A DNA stretch of 64,000 bases from Faecalibacterium prausnitzii (GTDB lineage: Bacteria; Bacillota; Clostridia; Oscillospirales; Ruminococcaceae). The notes below the pieces were generated by a model. It worked only from the letters and a program-made list of their open reading frames with translations. It ran no database searches and was not told the origin of the DNA. Below are positions 26,258 through 34,339 of this stretch, in pieces (position 1 is the stretch's first letter; each line of letters begins with the position of its first letter). The stretch is taken from the NCBI RefSeq assembly GCF_003324185.1, contig NZ_PXUP01000005.1, forward strand, positions 95,724 to 159,723, read 5' to 3'. A program made the position numbers and the translations under genes.

Positions 26258-26303
26258 GATATGTACCCCCAATACTGGGTGTCCAGTATTGGGGGTACAT
26301 ATC
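26258..26303. repeat. 21-bp perfect inverted repeat with 4-nt loop
   Basis: Arms 26258-26278 and 26283-26303 are perfect complements around GTGT. It lies between the stop of the NADAR-nuclease gene and a separate terminator hairpin. Only the plus side has a short T-run, so it is redundant as a terminator for the minus-strand gene. Confidence 0.8.
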
Positions 26304-26318
26304 ATTTTTGCTTATTGC

Positions 26319-28199
26319 TCAGTCTGTACTCAGAACAGCATTTCCGGTGCTTTCAATTTGTTTGGCAATCATGCTTTCCAGTTCCTGCGTGATCGTTGCA
26401 CAATTTGCAACACGGTAATTCCAGAAATAAGAAACACCTTCGCACTCTTCCACGGACAAATCGCTGTTGACCAAAAGCAAGCTTTCTGGTGTCACATTCA
26501 GCTTTTCGCACAGAGAAGCATATTTTCCATAATCAATGCTTCGGCTGGAGGATTTGGCTTCTACCCAGAAAAATTTTCCATTGATGGAGAACACGACATC
26601 CAGCTCATGCGTGCTCCCTACGGATGCCGTTTCTGAAAGGACCACATTGGAGCAAACCGAAACTTCAGCGCCCTGCTCCTCCCGATAGTGGTTCAGGATC
26701 TGCTGAACCTGATGCTCTACAAAAAGCTCCAGCCACTTTCCGCTCAAAAAATGCCGGACGGTTTCATTTTGCGCAAGTTCATAGACGATATTCTGCGGAT
26801 AAATCACAATGGCTGCAAAAAGTCCCATTTTGTCCCACGTCTGAGCAATCTCTGAAAGTGTGGCAAACGATTTTTTGGACGCACCCTTTGGAATACGGAA
26901 CGAAAAAGAGCCGTCGCTCTGCATATGTGTTCGGATAAACTGCAAGAAATCCACCACCACCGGGTCGCAAAGAGCCTCGCCTGTTTTCCATGCCATCCGC
27001 TGAACAGCAATCGGTGGGAGTTTTTCCGGCACGACCTGCTGAACGATTTTATACCCACAGCGTTCCAGATGCTCCAATGCGGTCAAAGGCTTCTGGATTT
27101 TTGCTTTGACTTCGGGCTTTTCTGCTCCGGGTGTATTCTCGGCCAGATAGTTGAACTTCCATCCGTATTCCCAAGCAGGCGAACGGGTCAGTACTCCGAC
27201 CGCATGAAATCCGCTGTCATGCTCCTCCATCGGAAAAGTAATCTTGTTCTTATGAATATTGATTTGGAGCGTTTTGTTTTTTAGTGCTTTCTGATAAGCG
27301 GCAAGAAAAAATTCCTTTCCCTTATACGCCAGCTCACTGGAATTGTTTGCAGAAAGACCAGCATTTTTTGCCAAAGAGAGGAGCAGACAGGTCGCTTTGG
27401 GCAGCTCAAGGATCTGCTCCATCTGTGCACCGTCCGGAATATTTGCATTATCGGACTGCGACGATTCGTCTACCGGAATCTCCTTTGCTGGTGCAGAAAC
27501 CTCGGGTGTCTTTTTTGAAGCAGTCTCAGATTTTCCAGACTTGGGCAAGGGCTTTGGCTCCGTGTAAACTTCCGCAATGAATGATTCATAGGAATCGATG
27601 CACGGAAGTTTTCCTGCCGCTGCAAGTCCTACATAGATTGCAGCTGCCCGCGAGGAATCGCCATAATATTTTTTAGAATCCGCTGCGGCAGCAATATCAG
27701 AAAAGGCATTATATCTGCTCAGCTGCGCAGCCTTTTCAGGGAACTGCTTCAACGCACGGCAGTAGAGCCACTCAAAAAATGAATCCGGGTACGGCTCTAT
27801 CGGATACTCACTTCCTTCCAAAGAGTAGCGCAGCAGCTTTCCATTGGTTCGCAGCCGAGTGTCCTTATGGACTTTGGATGGCGCACAGGTCAGAAGGTCA
27901 GCGAATGGCCCACCATGTTCAAATACCTTGGCGGCTTCAAAAACCGTGCTGATGGGCACATCCTGCGCAACAGAATCCAGACGCAGCAGAAGCCGCAGAG
28001 ATGAAACAGCCTCACCCTCCGGCTGAACGGATGCAGAGCTGATTTCCAGAATGGAAACATCCGGGTCTGTTGTATGGACGGCATCATGGACGGCACGGAT
28101 ATTCTGCCGCTTGCTACCGTTTAGCCATGTGAATGTCACCGGCTGTTCTTTGCAATAGGGGTAGCCGGATATGGGAAAACAAATGGTTCGTGTAGCCAT
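26319..28199 (-). CDS. DarT1-associated NADAR-like domain fused to Card1-like PD-(D/E)XK nuclease
   Basis: This is a 626-residue protein. Residues 20-200 match the pattern I know from DarT1-associated NADAR antitoxins: VTFTW, ILEISSAS (50-57), FEAAKVFEHGGPFADLL (87-103), KDTRLRTNGKLLRYSL (112-127), EPYPDSFFEWLY (135-146) and FSDI...SRAAAIYVGL. These domains remove ADP-ribose from DNA bases. Some family residues (the Gln of FQGSK, the NCQA segment) are changed. A Pro/Lys/Ser linker (215-255) and a middle helical/winged-helix-like part follow. Residues 485-600 look like the nuclease domain of Card1/Can2 proteins: SGKWLELFVEHQV, then ELDVVF (D534) and FFWVEAKSS (E547, K549). No DarT toxin gene is adjacent. 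Start at 28199 after GGAGGT. Probably a solitary defence effector; not a named system to my knowledge. Confidence 0.72.
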   Translation of the reverse strand: MATRTICFPISGYPYCKEQPVTFTWLNGSKRQNIRAVHDAVHTTDPDVSILEISSASVQPEGEAVSSLRLLLRLDSVAQDVPISTVFEAAKVFEHGGPFADLLTCAPSKVHKDTRLRTNGKLLRYSLEGSEYPIEPYPDSFFEWLYCRALKQFPEKAAQLSRYNAFSDIAAAADSKKYYGDSSRAAAIYVGLAAAGKLPCIDSYESFIAEVYTEPKPLPKSGKSETASKKTPEVSAPAKEIPVDESSQSDNANIPDGAQMEQILELPKATCLLLSLAKNAGLSANNSSELAYKGKEFFLAAYQKALKNKTLQINIHKNKITFPMEEHDSGFHAVGVLTRSPAWEYGWKFNYLAENTPGAEKPEVKAKIQKPLTALEHLERCGYKIVQQVVPEKLPPIAVQRMAWKTGEALCDPVVVDFLQFIRTHMQSDGSFSFRIPKGASKKSFATLSEIAQTWDKMGLFAAIVIYPQNIVYELAQNETVRHFLSGKWLELFVEHQVQQILNHYREEQGAEVSVCSNVVLSETASVGSTHELDVVFSINGKFFWVEAKSSSRSIDYGKYASLCEKLNVTPESLLLVNSDLSVEECEGVSYFWNYRVANCATITQELESMIAKQIESTGNAVLSTD

Positions 28200-28532
28200 G
28201 AACACCTCCAACTTTTTAGGGCAAACAGGTTTATGTAAATCAAGTATAGCACAATCCCGGATGTGCTGCATAGCACTATTTTCTGCTTCCCGGAATCCAT
28301 CTGTGCAAAAAGTGCCGATACCACAGGCATCGGCACTCAGATCAAAAAAGCGTTTTGCAAAAATGCGCAGCCTGCATCCACCGGACGCAGAACACAAGGG
28401 GTTTGGGCACAGCCCAACAAGCATTTTGAATTTGGATTTTGAAAAATCCGATTCAAAAATCGCAAGTTGGTACCAAGTTGCACTGCTTGCGACGTAGATG
28501 TTTCCGTCAACTGCTGCGTCAGAAATTTTAAA

Positions 28533-28868
28533 TCACTTCAGCTTTGCGAGGATATCGTCTGCACTCACGCCGCTTGCCAGCAGCTTTTTCAGCACGTCCT
28601 CTGCTTCAGCTTTCTTTGCGGATTCCGCTGCTTTGGTTTCAGCCTTGACCTTTTTAGCCTCGATTCTGGCGATTTCCTTGTCGATAGATTTCAGCTCGGA
28701 TTTCTTGGCTTTCAGGTCAGCTTTCAGCGCATCGATGTTCGCAGTGATGGATGCGATTTCGGCAGCAGCGGCTTCCTTTGCGGACTGCTTTTCGGCAATC
28801 TGCGCAGCAAAGTCAACGGTTGCTTTTACGGTCTTGGTCTTGTTCTTGCTTCCTTTGGGACGGGGCAT
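28533..28868 (-). CDS. Lys/Ala-rich coiled-coil protein with AT-hook-like N-terminus
   Basis: This 111-residue protein starts with an AT-hook-like motif (RPKGSKNKTK, residues 3-12), followed by an uninterrupted Ala/Lys/Glu coiled coil (about 20-95) and a short C-terminal helix (LLASGVSADDILAKLK). It resembles small nucleoid-associated or phage-derived structural proteins but was not assigned to a family. Start at 28868 with GGAGG eight bases upstream. It is 330 bp upstream of the NADAR-nuclease gene on the same strand; the gap has no strong terminator, so co-transcription is possible. Confidence 0.7.
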   Translation of the reverse strand: MPRPKGSKNKTKTVKATVDFAAQIAEKQSAKEAAAAEIASITANIDALKADLKAKKSELKSIDKEIARIEAKKVKAETKAAESAKKAEAEDVLKKLLASGVSADDILAKLK

Positions 28869-28958
28869 AGGGGACACCTCCAATGTTTTTTGATGGCTTC
28901 AGTATAACACGCGTTTTTTGTGTTCGCAAGAGGTGCAGTTTGTAGAATAAAAATATAT

Positions 28959-29084
28959 CTATGAGTAAAACAATAAATCGATTTTGGAATATGCACCGGC
29001 GCGGGTCGCCAATTCGTTGGGACATATCCCCCGTTGATCGCAGAGCTGTTCAAAGCGTTTGGCAACGGCATCTTTTACAGTCAT
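28959..29084 (-). pseudogene. Truncated XRE-family regulator (N-terminal fragment)
   Basis: A 41-residue frame with good SD (GAGGTG) begins MTVKDAVAKRFEQLCDQRG and continues PNELATRAGAYSK, which is the first half of a common Clostridia helix-turn-helix regulator. It diverges at the recognition helix and stops at once. It is probably a remnant left when the island or recombinase cassette entered. Two palindromes upstream may be its former operators. Confidence 0.65.
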
Positions 29085-29130
29085 GATAAAGTTCACCTCA
29101 ATATGATGGTACAGAAGTTCGTGCGGTTTT

Positions 29131-29150
29131 GTATACGCAGCTGCGTATAC
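29131..29150. promoter_or_regulatory. Operator-like palindrome 1
   Basis: A 20-bp perfect palindrome, GTATACGCAG followed by CTGCGTATAC. It lies in the promoter region of the truncated XRE gene and shares the core TACGCNGCNGCGTA with palindrome 2, with centres 44 bp apart. Confidence 0.6.
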
Positions 29151-29173
29151 TGCAAAAGTATTTTATGATATGG

Positions 29174-29195
29174 CCATTACGCGGCTGCGTAATGG
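29174..29195. promoter_or_regulatory. Operator-like palindrome 2
   Basis: A 22-bp near-palindrome: 9-bp arms CCATTACGC (29174-29182) and GCGTAATGG (29187-29195) around a 4-bp centre. It carries the same core as palindrome 1. The spacing is about four helical turns, suggesting cooperative binding by a dimeric regulator. Confidence 0.55.
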
Positions 29196-29221
29196 TGAGT
29201 AAAGATTTTTTTAACAAAAAA

Positions 29222-29242
29222 GTATCCTCCACAGTGATAATG
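29222..29242 (+). repeat. Left recombination-site-like inverted repeat (IR-L)
   Basis: These 21 nt are the exact reverse complement of 30655-30675. IR-L and IR-R bracket the tyrosine recombinase gene. A shorter hairpin is nested here because 29241-29251 repeats part of IR-R in the same orientation. Confidence 0.85.
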
Positions 29243-29266
29243 GAGGATACCGATCTTTCGACATCG

Positions 29267-29295
29267 TTGTTTGAATTCTCCTATTATTTTATCAT
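29267..29295 (+). promoter_or_regulatory. Promoter inside the invertible segment
   Basis: TTGTTT (29267-29272), 17-bp spacer, TATCAT (29290-29295), reading right through the recombinase towards the helicase and capsule genes. Confidence 0.55.
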
Positions 29296-29335
29296 GGTTA
29301 TATCTGGGAATCAATAGAAAACCATACAAATGTAT

Positions 29336-29450
29336 CCCACCTGACCTTAGAAAAAAACTCGCAGAAGCTGAAAGTTTATTGCACATTGCCCATTTTTGCA
29401 TGAAAAACCCAGCTATAAACGATGGTGGACAAAATAAGTGGTCAGGTGGG
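29336..29450. repeat. 11-bp inverted repeat in the recombinase leader
   Basis: CCCACCTGACC (29336-29346) is perfectly complementary to GGTCAGGTGGG (29440-29450). The pair encloses about 90 bp just upstream of the recombinase SD. It could be a recombinase arm site or close a leader RNA structure over the start region. Confidence 0.55.
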
Positions 29451-29475
29451 TGTCCAAGCCGCAGGAGGAAACAAA

Positions 29476-30630
29476 ATGGCACGACGGGGAGAAAACATTC
29501 ACAAACGCAAGGATGGTCGGTGGGAAGGCCGGTACATCAAGGCGCGCACGCCGGAGGGCAAAATCCAGTGGGGTTACGTCTACGGCATAGTCTATGCAGA
29601 GGTCAAACGGGTGCTGATCCAGAAAAAAGCCGAGGCGGGCTTCTACAACCTGAAAAGAACCGACCTGACCTTTGAAGCACTGGCTGAAGTATGGCTGCAC
29701 TCCCTGCGGAACAGTATAAAAGAATCCACCTATGCGCATTATTCGTACACCCTGCACAAGTATCTTCTTCCTGTTTTGAGCAAAGTGCCCGTTGCGTCCC
29801 TTGAGGAAAGCTTTCTGGAACAGGCCATGCAGCAGATCATCACGCCTATGGATGCTGCACACAAGCCACTGGGGAAATCCTCTGCCCGGGAATGCCTCTC
29901 GATGCTGCGACGCATCTGCAAATATGCCGCGCATTTACGCCTGATCCGTCCGATGGAGCTGGAAGTAGCACTGCCAAAAGCTGTTGATAAAATTTCTGAG
30001 CCACTCTCCCCCACGGAACAGCAACGGCTTTATCAATATGTGCAGGAGAATCCAACAGCGCGCAAGATTGGGCTACTATTGGGGCTTGAATTAGGTCTGC
30101 GTATTGGTGAGATTTGCGGCCTGCAATGGGGTGATTTTGACCTAAAACTTGGAATACTGAAAATCAATCGGACGGTCTGTCGAATTTCCTGTGGAAACGG
30201 TCATACAAAGGTAGTCATCCAAACGCCGAAAACCCGCACCTCGCGCCGGGAAATTCCAATCCCGAGACAACTGCTTGTTATCCTGAAAAAGCTGCGCGGA
30301 AATACCAGTAATTCTACATGGTTTCTGTCCGGAAACGAGTCCAAGCCTACCGAACCCCGCTGCTACCGGAAAAGCATCAAGGCATATCTGAAGCAGGCAA
30401 CTGTCCGGCAAGTACGTCCGCACGCGCTACGCCATACCTTTGCGACGACCTGTCTGCAGGCGGGGTGCGATGTAAAGACCCTCAGCGAATTGTTAGGACA
30501 CGCTAACGCTAACATCACCTTGCAGCGTTATGTGCACTCTGACCTGAGCCGAAAGCGCCGGGAGATGAACCGGATATTCTCCCATCAGGTGTCTATAAGG
30601 GGCGGGAAAACATTAAATCCAATGGAATAA
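29476..30630 (+). CDS. Tyrosine recombinase of the capsule locus
   Basis: This 384-residue recombinase has an N-terminal AP2-like/arm-binding part (NIHKRKDGRWEGRYIKARTPEGK), a core-binding domain (about 65-160) and a catalytic domain with R209 (LGLRIGEICGL), a Lys near 252, H316-x-x-R319 (HALRHTF), H342 (LLGHANANITLQ) and nucleophile Y352 (RYVH). All catalytic residues are present. ATG at 29476 after AGGAGG. It is flanked by the 21-bp inverted repeat, not by the direct repeats expected for an excisable element, so it may invert its own segment. It stands at the entry of the polysaccharide locus, as site-specific recombinases do in other gut bacteria with phase-variable capsules. Confidence 0.92.
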   Translation: MARRGENIHKRKDGRWEGRYIKARTPEGKIQWGYVYGIVYAEVKRVLIQKKAEAGFYNLKRTDLTFEALAEVWLHSLRNSIKESTYAHYSYTLHKYLLPVLSKVPVASLEESFLEQAMQQIITPMDAAHKPLGKSSARECLSMLRRICKYAAHLRLIRPMELEVALPKAVDKISEPLSPTEQQRLYQYVQENPTARKIGLLLGLELGLRIGEICGLQWGDFDLKLGILKINRTVCRISCGNGHTKVVIQTPKTRTSRREIPIPRQLLVILKKLRGNTSNSTWFLSGNESKPTEPRCYRKSIKAYLKQATVRQVRPHALRHTFATTCLQAGCDVKTLSELLGHANANITLQRYVHSDLSRKRREMNRIFSHQVSIRGGKTLNPME

Positions 30631-30654
30631 CGCCGGATTTTGCACATGGTCTTT

Positions 30655-30675
30655 CATTATCACTGTGGAGGATAC
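30655..30675 (-). repeat. Right recombination-site-like inverted repeat (IR-R)
   Basis: Exact inverted copy of 29222-29242. It ends 15 nt before the SD of the helicase gene, so inversion would change what lies directly upstream of that gene. Confidence 0.85.
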
Positions 30676-30703
30676 CCCTTTATTGCGGGAAGGGGTGAAC
30701 AAG

Positions 30704-32908
30704 GTGGCATTGCGTCTGTTTGAGCACAACGAGAAAGCATATCATGCGGCAGTCCGGATGATGGACCAGTATGGCAAGGCTGCCATTGTTCATCCCACCG
30801 GCACCGGAAAAAGCTATATTGCGTTCAAGCTGATCGAGGACAACCCGGAGAAGGTCGTGATCTGGCTTTCTCCCAGTGAATATATCTTTAAGACCCAGCT
30901 GGAGAGCCTGAAAAGGAACGACCCGGATTTTCCGCTGGCAAACGTTCACTTTTATACCTACGCCAAACTGATGTGCTGTACGCAGGCACAGCTGGACGAA
31001 ATTGCGGCGCAAAAGCCCGCCTATATTATACTCGATGAATTCCACCGTGCCGGTGCTGAATGTTGGGGCGAAAGCACAGTGGCTTTATTAAAGTTGTGCC
31101 CGGATGCAAAGCTTCTGGGGCTGACGGCAACAAACATCCGATATCTGGATAATAACCGCGATATGGCCGAAGAACTTTTCGATAGCCGTGTTGCGAGTGA
31201 CATGACCCTTGGCGAAGCAGTCGTCAGGGGGATTTTGCCTGCCCCGAAATATGTGACCACGGTTTATCAGTACCAGAAAGCCCTCGCAAAGTATCAGGCA
31301 CGGGTGGACAACCTGCGGGCACCGGGCATTCAGGATGTGAATCAGAAATATCTGGACGCGCTGCGCCGCGCACTGGAGCAGGCAGACGGCCTGGATAAAG
31401 TATTTGCCCATCATATCACGAATAAGGCTGGCAAGTACATTGTGTTCTGCGTCAACAAGGAGCACATGGACGAGATGGTGTCCCATGTGCCGGAGTGGTT
31501 CGCCGGGGTCAACCCGGACGTTGTGGTGTATCAGGCCTATTCAGATGACCCGAATACGGACAAGGCGTTTGCGGACTTCAAGACGGATACGACCAACCGG
31601 CTGAAGCTGCTGTTCTGCATCGATATGCTCAACGAGGGCGTCCATGTGGAGGGCATTTCCGGTGTCATTTTGTTCCGTCCAACGATTTCACCCATTATCT
31701 ACAAGCAGCAGATAGGACGTGCCCTGACCGCTGGGGATAATACAACGCCGCTTATCCTAGATGTTGTCAACAATTTCGAGGGCTTGACCAGTATTTCCGG
31801 TTTGCAAGGCGAGATGCAGGAGGCGGTCCACCGGCTCTATGCCAACGGTGAGGGCGATAGGATCGTCACCGAGCGATTCGAGGTCATCGAGCAGGTGCAT
31901 GACTGCCGGGTGCTGTTCGAGCAGCTGCAGGCGAGCCTTTCGTCCGGTTGGGAGCACTACTTCTCCGAGGCAAGCATCTACTATGCGGAACACGGCAACC
32001 TGAACGTCCCGAAACTGTATACCACGCCCGGTGGTCTGAGCCTCGGCGTGTGGCTGGTCACCCAGCGCCGGGTGCGTGAGGGACAGATCCAAGGCAACCT
32101 GACCGAGCAGCAGATTCAACGGCTGGACAGCATCGGCATGGTCTGGGGCAACCGAAAGGAAATTGCGTGGCAACACGGATTTGAGGTCGCAAAGAAATAT
32201 CGCAATACCTACGGAAATCTGATGGTACCCGGCAAATACACCGACCTGGACGGCTATCCACTGGGGCAGTGGATCATCAAGACCAGACAGCAAAAGCTGA
32301 ACGGACGCTTGAAGGAAGAGCGCATCGCGCAGCTTGATGAGCTTGGTATGGTGTGGAACATTTTCGATGCCAAGTGGGAAAAGGCTTATGCGCTGGCCGC
32401 TGCCTATTACGAGGAGAATGGCAATCTGAACATTCCGCGTTCCTATGTGACAGCGGCTGGTGAACGGCTGGGGCAATGGGTCGCAAGTCAGCAATGGGCG
32501 TACCCGAAAGGAAAGCTGACGGACGAACAGGTCGAACGGCTCAACCGTATCGGAATGTACTGGGGCAACCGCAATGACCGCCAGTGGAACGAAGGATATC
32601 AGGAAGCGAAGCGCTACTTTGATGCCCACGGCGACCTGAACGTCCCGGCAGAATATGTGTCGCCGGGCGGTTACAACCTCGGAAATTGGGTCAAGCGGCA
32701 GAGGTACACCCGCCAGAATCCTGAAAAAAGCTGCGCTGTTCTGACAGAGGAGCGGATTGCAAAGCTGGATGCAATCGGGATGCGGTGGGAGAAAGCGGAT
32801 TCGAGACCGCGCCGGTTGGAGTTGGCACAAGGACCTCATAGGGAAAGCGAAAAACTGAATGTTTCGGCTAACCACAAAACGGGGGAAGATATCGGTTTGT
32901 GTAGTTAA
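30704..32908 (+). CDS. Superfamily 2 helicase with four helicase-associated repeats
   Basis: This 734-residue protein has SF2 motifs: motif I HPTGTGKS, motif II DEFH (IILDEFHRAG), motif III LTAT, a second RecA domain (GKYIVFCVNKEHMDEM), and motif VI region KQQIGRAL. Residues about 410-700 are four tandem helicase-associated repeats of pattern W-Y-A-Y-G-N-L-N-V-P-Y...LG-W...R...L...IGM-W. The start chosen is GTG at 30704, with AAGGGG eight bases upstream, giving a family-like start; an earlier GTG at 30665 lies inside IR-R. Its job is not known. Its position between a recombinase and capsule genes suggests DNA or RNA remodelling linked to that locus, or an anti-phage role. Confidence 0.85.
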   Translation: MALRLFEHNEKAYHAAVRMMDQYGKAAIVHPTGTGKSYIAFKLIEDNPEKVVIWLSPSEYIFKTQLESLKRNDPDFPLANVHFYTYAKLMCCTQAQLDEIAAQKPAYIILDEFHRAGAECWGESTVALLKLCPDAKLLGLTATNIRYLDNNRDMAEELFDSRVASDMTLGEAVVRGILPAPKYVTTVYQYQKALAKYQARVDNLRAPGIQDVNQKYLDALRRALEQADGLDKVFAHHITNKAGKYIVFCVNKEHMDEMVSHVPEWFAGVNPDVVVYQAYSDDPNTDKAFADFKTDTTNRLKLLFCIDMLNEGVHVEGISGVILFRPTISPIIYKQQIGRALTAGDNTTPLILDVVNNFEGLTSISGLQGEMQEAVHRLYANGEGDRIVTERFEVIEQVHDCRVLFEQLQASLSSGWEHYFSEASIYYAEHGNLNVPKLYTTPGGLSLGVWLVTQRRVREGQIQGNLTEQQIQRLDSIGMVWGNRKEIAWQHGFEVAKKYRNTYGNLMVPGKYTDLDGYPLGQWIIKTRQQKLNGRLKEERIAQLDELGMVWNIFDAKWEKAYALAAAYYEENGNLNIPRSYVTAAGERLGQWVASQQWAYPKGKLTDEQVERLNRIGMYWGNRNDRQWNEGYQEAKRYFDAHGDLNVPAEYVSPGGYNLGNWVKRQRYTRQNPEKSCAVLTEERIAKLDAIGMRWEKADSRPRRLELAQGPHRESEKLNVSANHKTGEDIGLCS

Positions 32909-32980
32909 TAACGCGACCCAAAACAGTTGCTGTAATCTGGGTCGTAAAAAGAAAATCTAAAGGAGTTATTGGAGAGGATT

Positions 32981-34339
32981 ATGTCAAAGTTTCAGCATGA
33001 TGTGATGTTGAGGGTCGTGAAGATCCTGAATGTTCTGATGATCGAGCTGCCGTTTGCGGCCTGCTGGTTCCTGTACTACTCGCACCAGACCTATGCAAAT
33101 CTGGCATGGGAGGGTCATTTTGCGATTTTAGGCCTGTTTTTTATCCTGTACATTGTACTTGGCAAGGTCTACGATGCGTTCTGGATGTCCATGCAGCGGG
33201 TCTCGGAGCTGGTGTACGGCCAGATCCTTGGTGCGATGGCAACCGATGGCATCTTATACATTGTAATCTGCCTGATGTCGGCAAAGCTCTGCAATCTGTT
33301 GCCGGGTATTGCGGCAATTGTAGGGCAGCTGGTGATGGCCGCGATCTGGGCATCTTGTGCACATAAATGGTACTATACGACCTTCCCGCCGCAGAAGACC
33401 GCAGTTGTCTACGATGTACGTCATGGTATGGAAAAGCTCATCAACGAGTATGGTCTGAACCAGAAATACGACGTGCAGGTTACCCTGAGCGTGTCGGAGT
33501 GCTTGGCAGACCTGAGCATTCTGGACGACATGGAGACTGTTTTTGTCAGTGGTGTTCACAGCCATGAGCGAAACATTATTCTGAAACACTGCGTAGGGAA
33601 GGGCATCAATATGTTCGTCATTCCCCGCGTTGGCGACGTTATTATGAGCGGCGCGTGGCCCATGCATATGTTCCATCTGCCGATGCTGCGCGTCGGTCGC
33701 TACATGGCAAGCCCGGAATTCTTGTTCATCAAGCGCGCGATGGACATTGTAATCTCGCTGGTGGCACTGATTATCTTGAGCCCGCTGTTTCTGATCACAG
33801 CCATTGCGGTCAAATCCGATGGTGGTCCCGCCTTCTACAAGCAGGTTCGCCTGACCAAGGACGGCAAGCAGTTCGAAATTCTGAAGTTCCGCTCCATGCG
33901 TGTGGATGCAGAAAAGGATGGCGTAGCACGTCTTTCCACCGGCGACAAGGATGACCGCATTACAAAGGTCGGTCACATTATCCGCGCTTGCCGTCTGGAC
34001 GAGCTGCCGCAGTTGCTGAACATCCTGAAGGGTGACCTGTCTGTTGTTGGTCCCCGCCCGGAGCGCCCGGAGATCGCCGCCCAGTATTGCGAGGAGATGC
34101 CAGAGTTTGCGCTGCGTCTGCAGGCAAAGGCTGGTTTGACCGGCTATGCACAGGTGTACGGCAAGTATAACACCACCCCCTACGATAAGCTGCAGATGGA
34201 TCTGATGTATATTGCACATCCCAGCCTGATCGAGGATTTGAAGATTATGCTGGCAACCGTGAAGATTTTGTTTATGCCGGAGAGTACAGAGGGCGTTTCT
34301 GAGGGTCAAACCACTGCTATGAGTGGAGAAAACCACTAA
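32981..34339 (+). CDS. Undecaprenyl-phosphate sugar phosphotransferase (priming)
   Basis: This 452-residue polyisoprenyl-phosphate hexose-1-phosphate transferase starts repeat-unit assembly on undecaprenyl phosphate. It has four N-terminal membrane helices, a central CoA-binding-like domain (about 150-240), then the catalytic bacterial sugar transferase domain: KRAMDIVISLVALIILSPLF, GGPAFYKQVRLTKDGKQFEILKFRSM, RACRLDELPQLLNILKGDLSVVGPRPERPE and AGLTGYAQVYGKYNTTPYDKLQMDL. ATG at 32981 follows GGAGAGG; a TTG 12 bp earlier overlaps the SD. It is the first gene of the polysaccharide operon proper. Confidence 0.95.
   Translation: MSKFQHDVMLRVVKILNVLMIELPFAACWFLYYSHQTYANLAWEGHFAILGLFFILYIVLGKVYDAFWMSMQRVSELVYGQILGAMATDGILYIVICLMSAKLCNLLPGIAAIVGQLVMAAIWASCAHKWYYTTFPPQKTAVVYDVRHGMEKLINEYGLNQKYDVQVTLSVSECLADLSILDDMETVFVSGVHSHERNIILKHCVGKGINMFVIPRVGDVIMSGAWPMHMFHLPMLRVGRYMASPEFLFIKRAMDIVISLVALIILSPLFLITAIAVKSDGGPAFYKQVRLTKDGKQFEILKFRSMRVDAEKDGVARLSTGDKDDRITKVGHIIRACRLDELPQLLNILKGDLSVVGPRPERPEIAAQYCEEMPEFALRLQAKAGLTGYAQVYGKYNTTPYDKLQMDLMYIAHPSLIEDLKIMLATVKILFMPESTEGVSEGQTTAMSGENH

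Noticed and set aside
26200..26303. Two successive hairpins as a CRISPR-like array
   Set aside because: The two stems are unrelated in sequence, there is no repeat-spacer periodicity, and there are no cas genes.
29476..30630. Integrase as that of the phage head cassette
   Set aside because: It is 8 kb away beyond host genes, has its own inverted repeats, and reads into the capsule locus.
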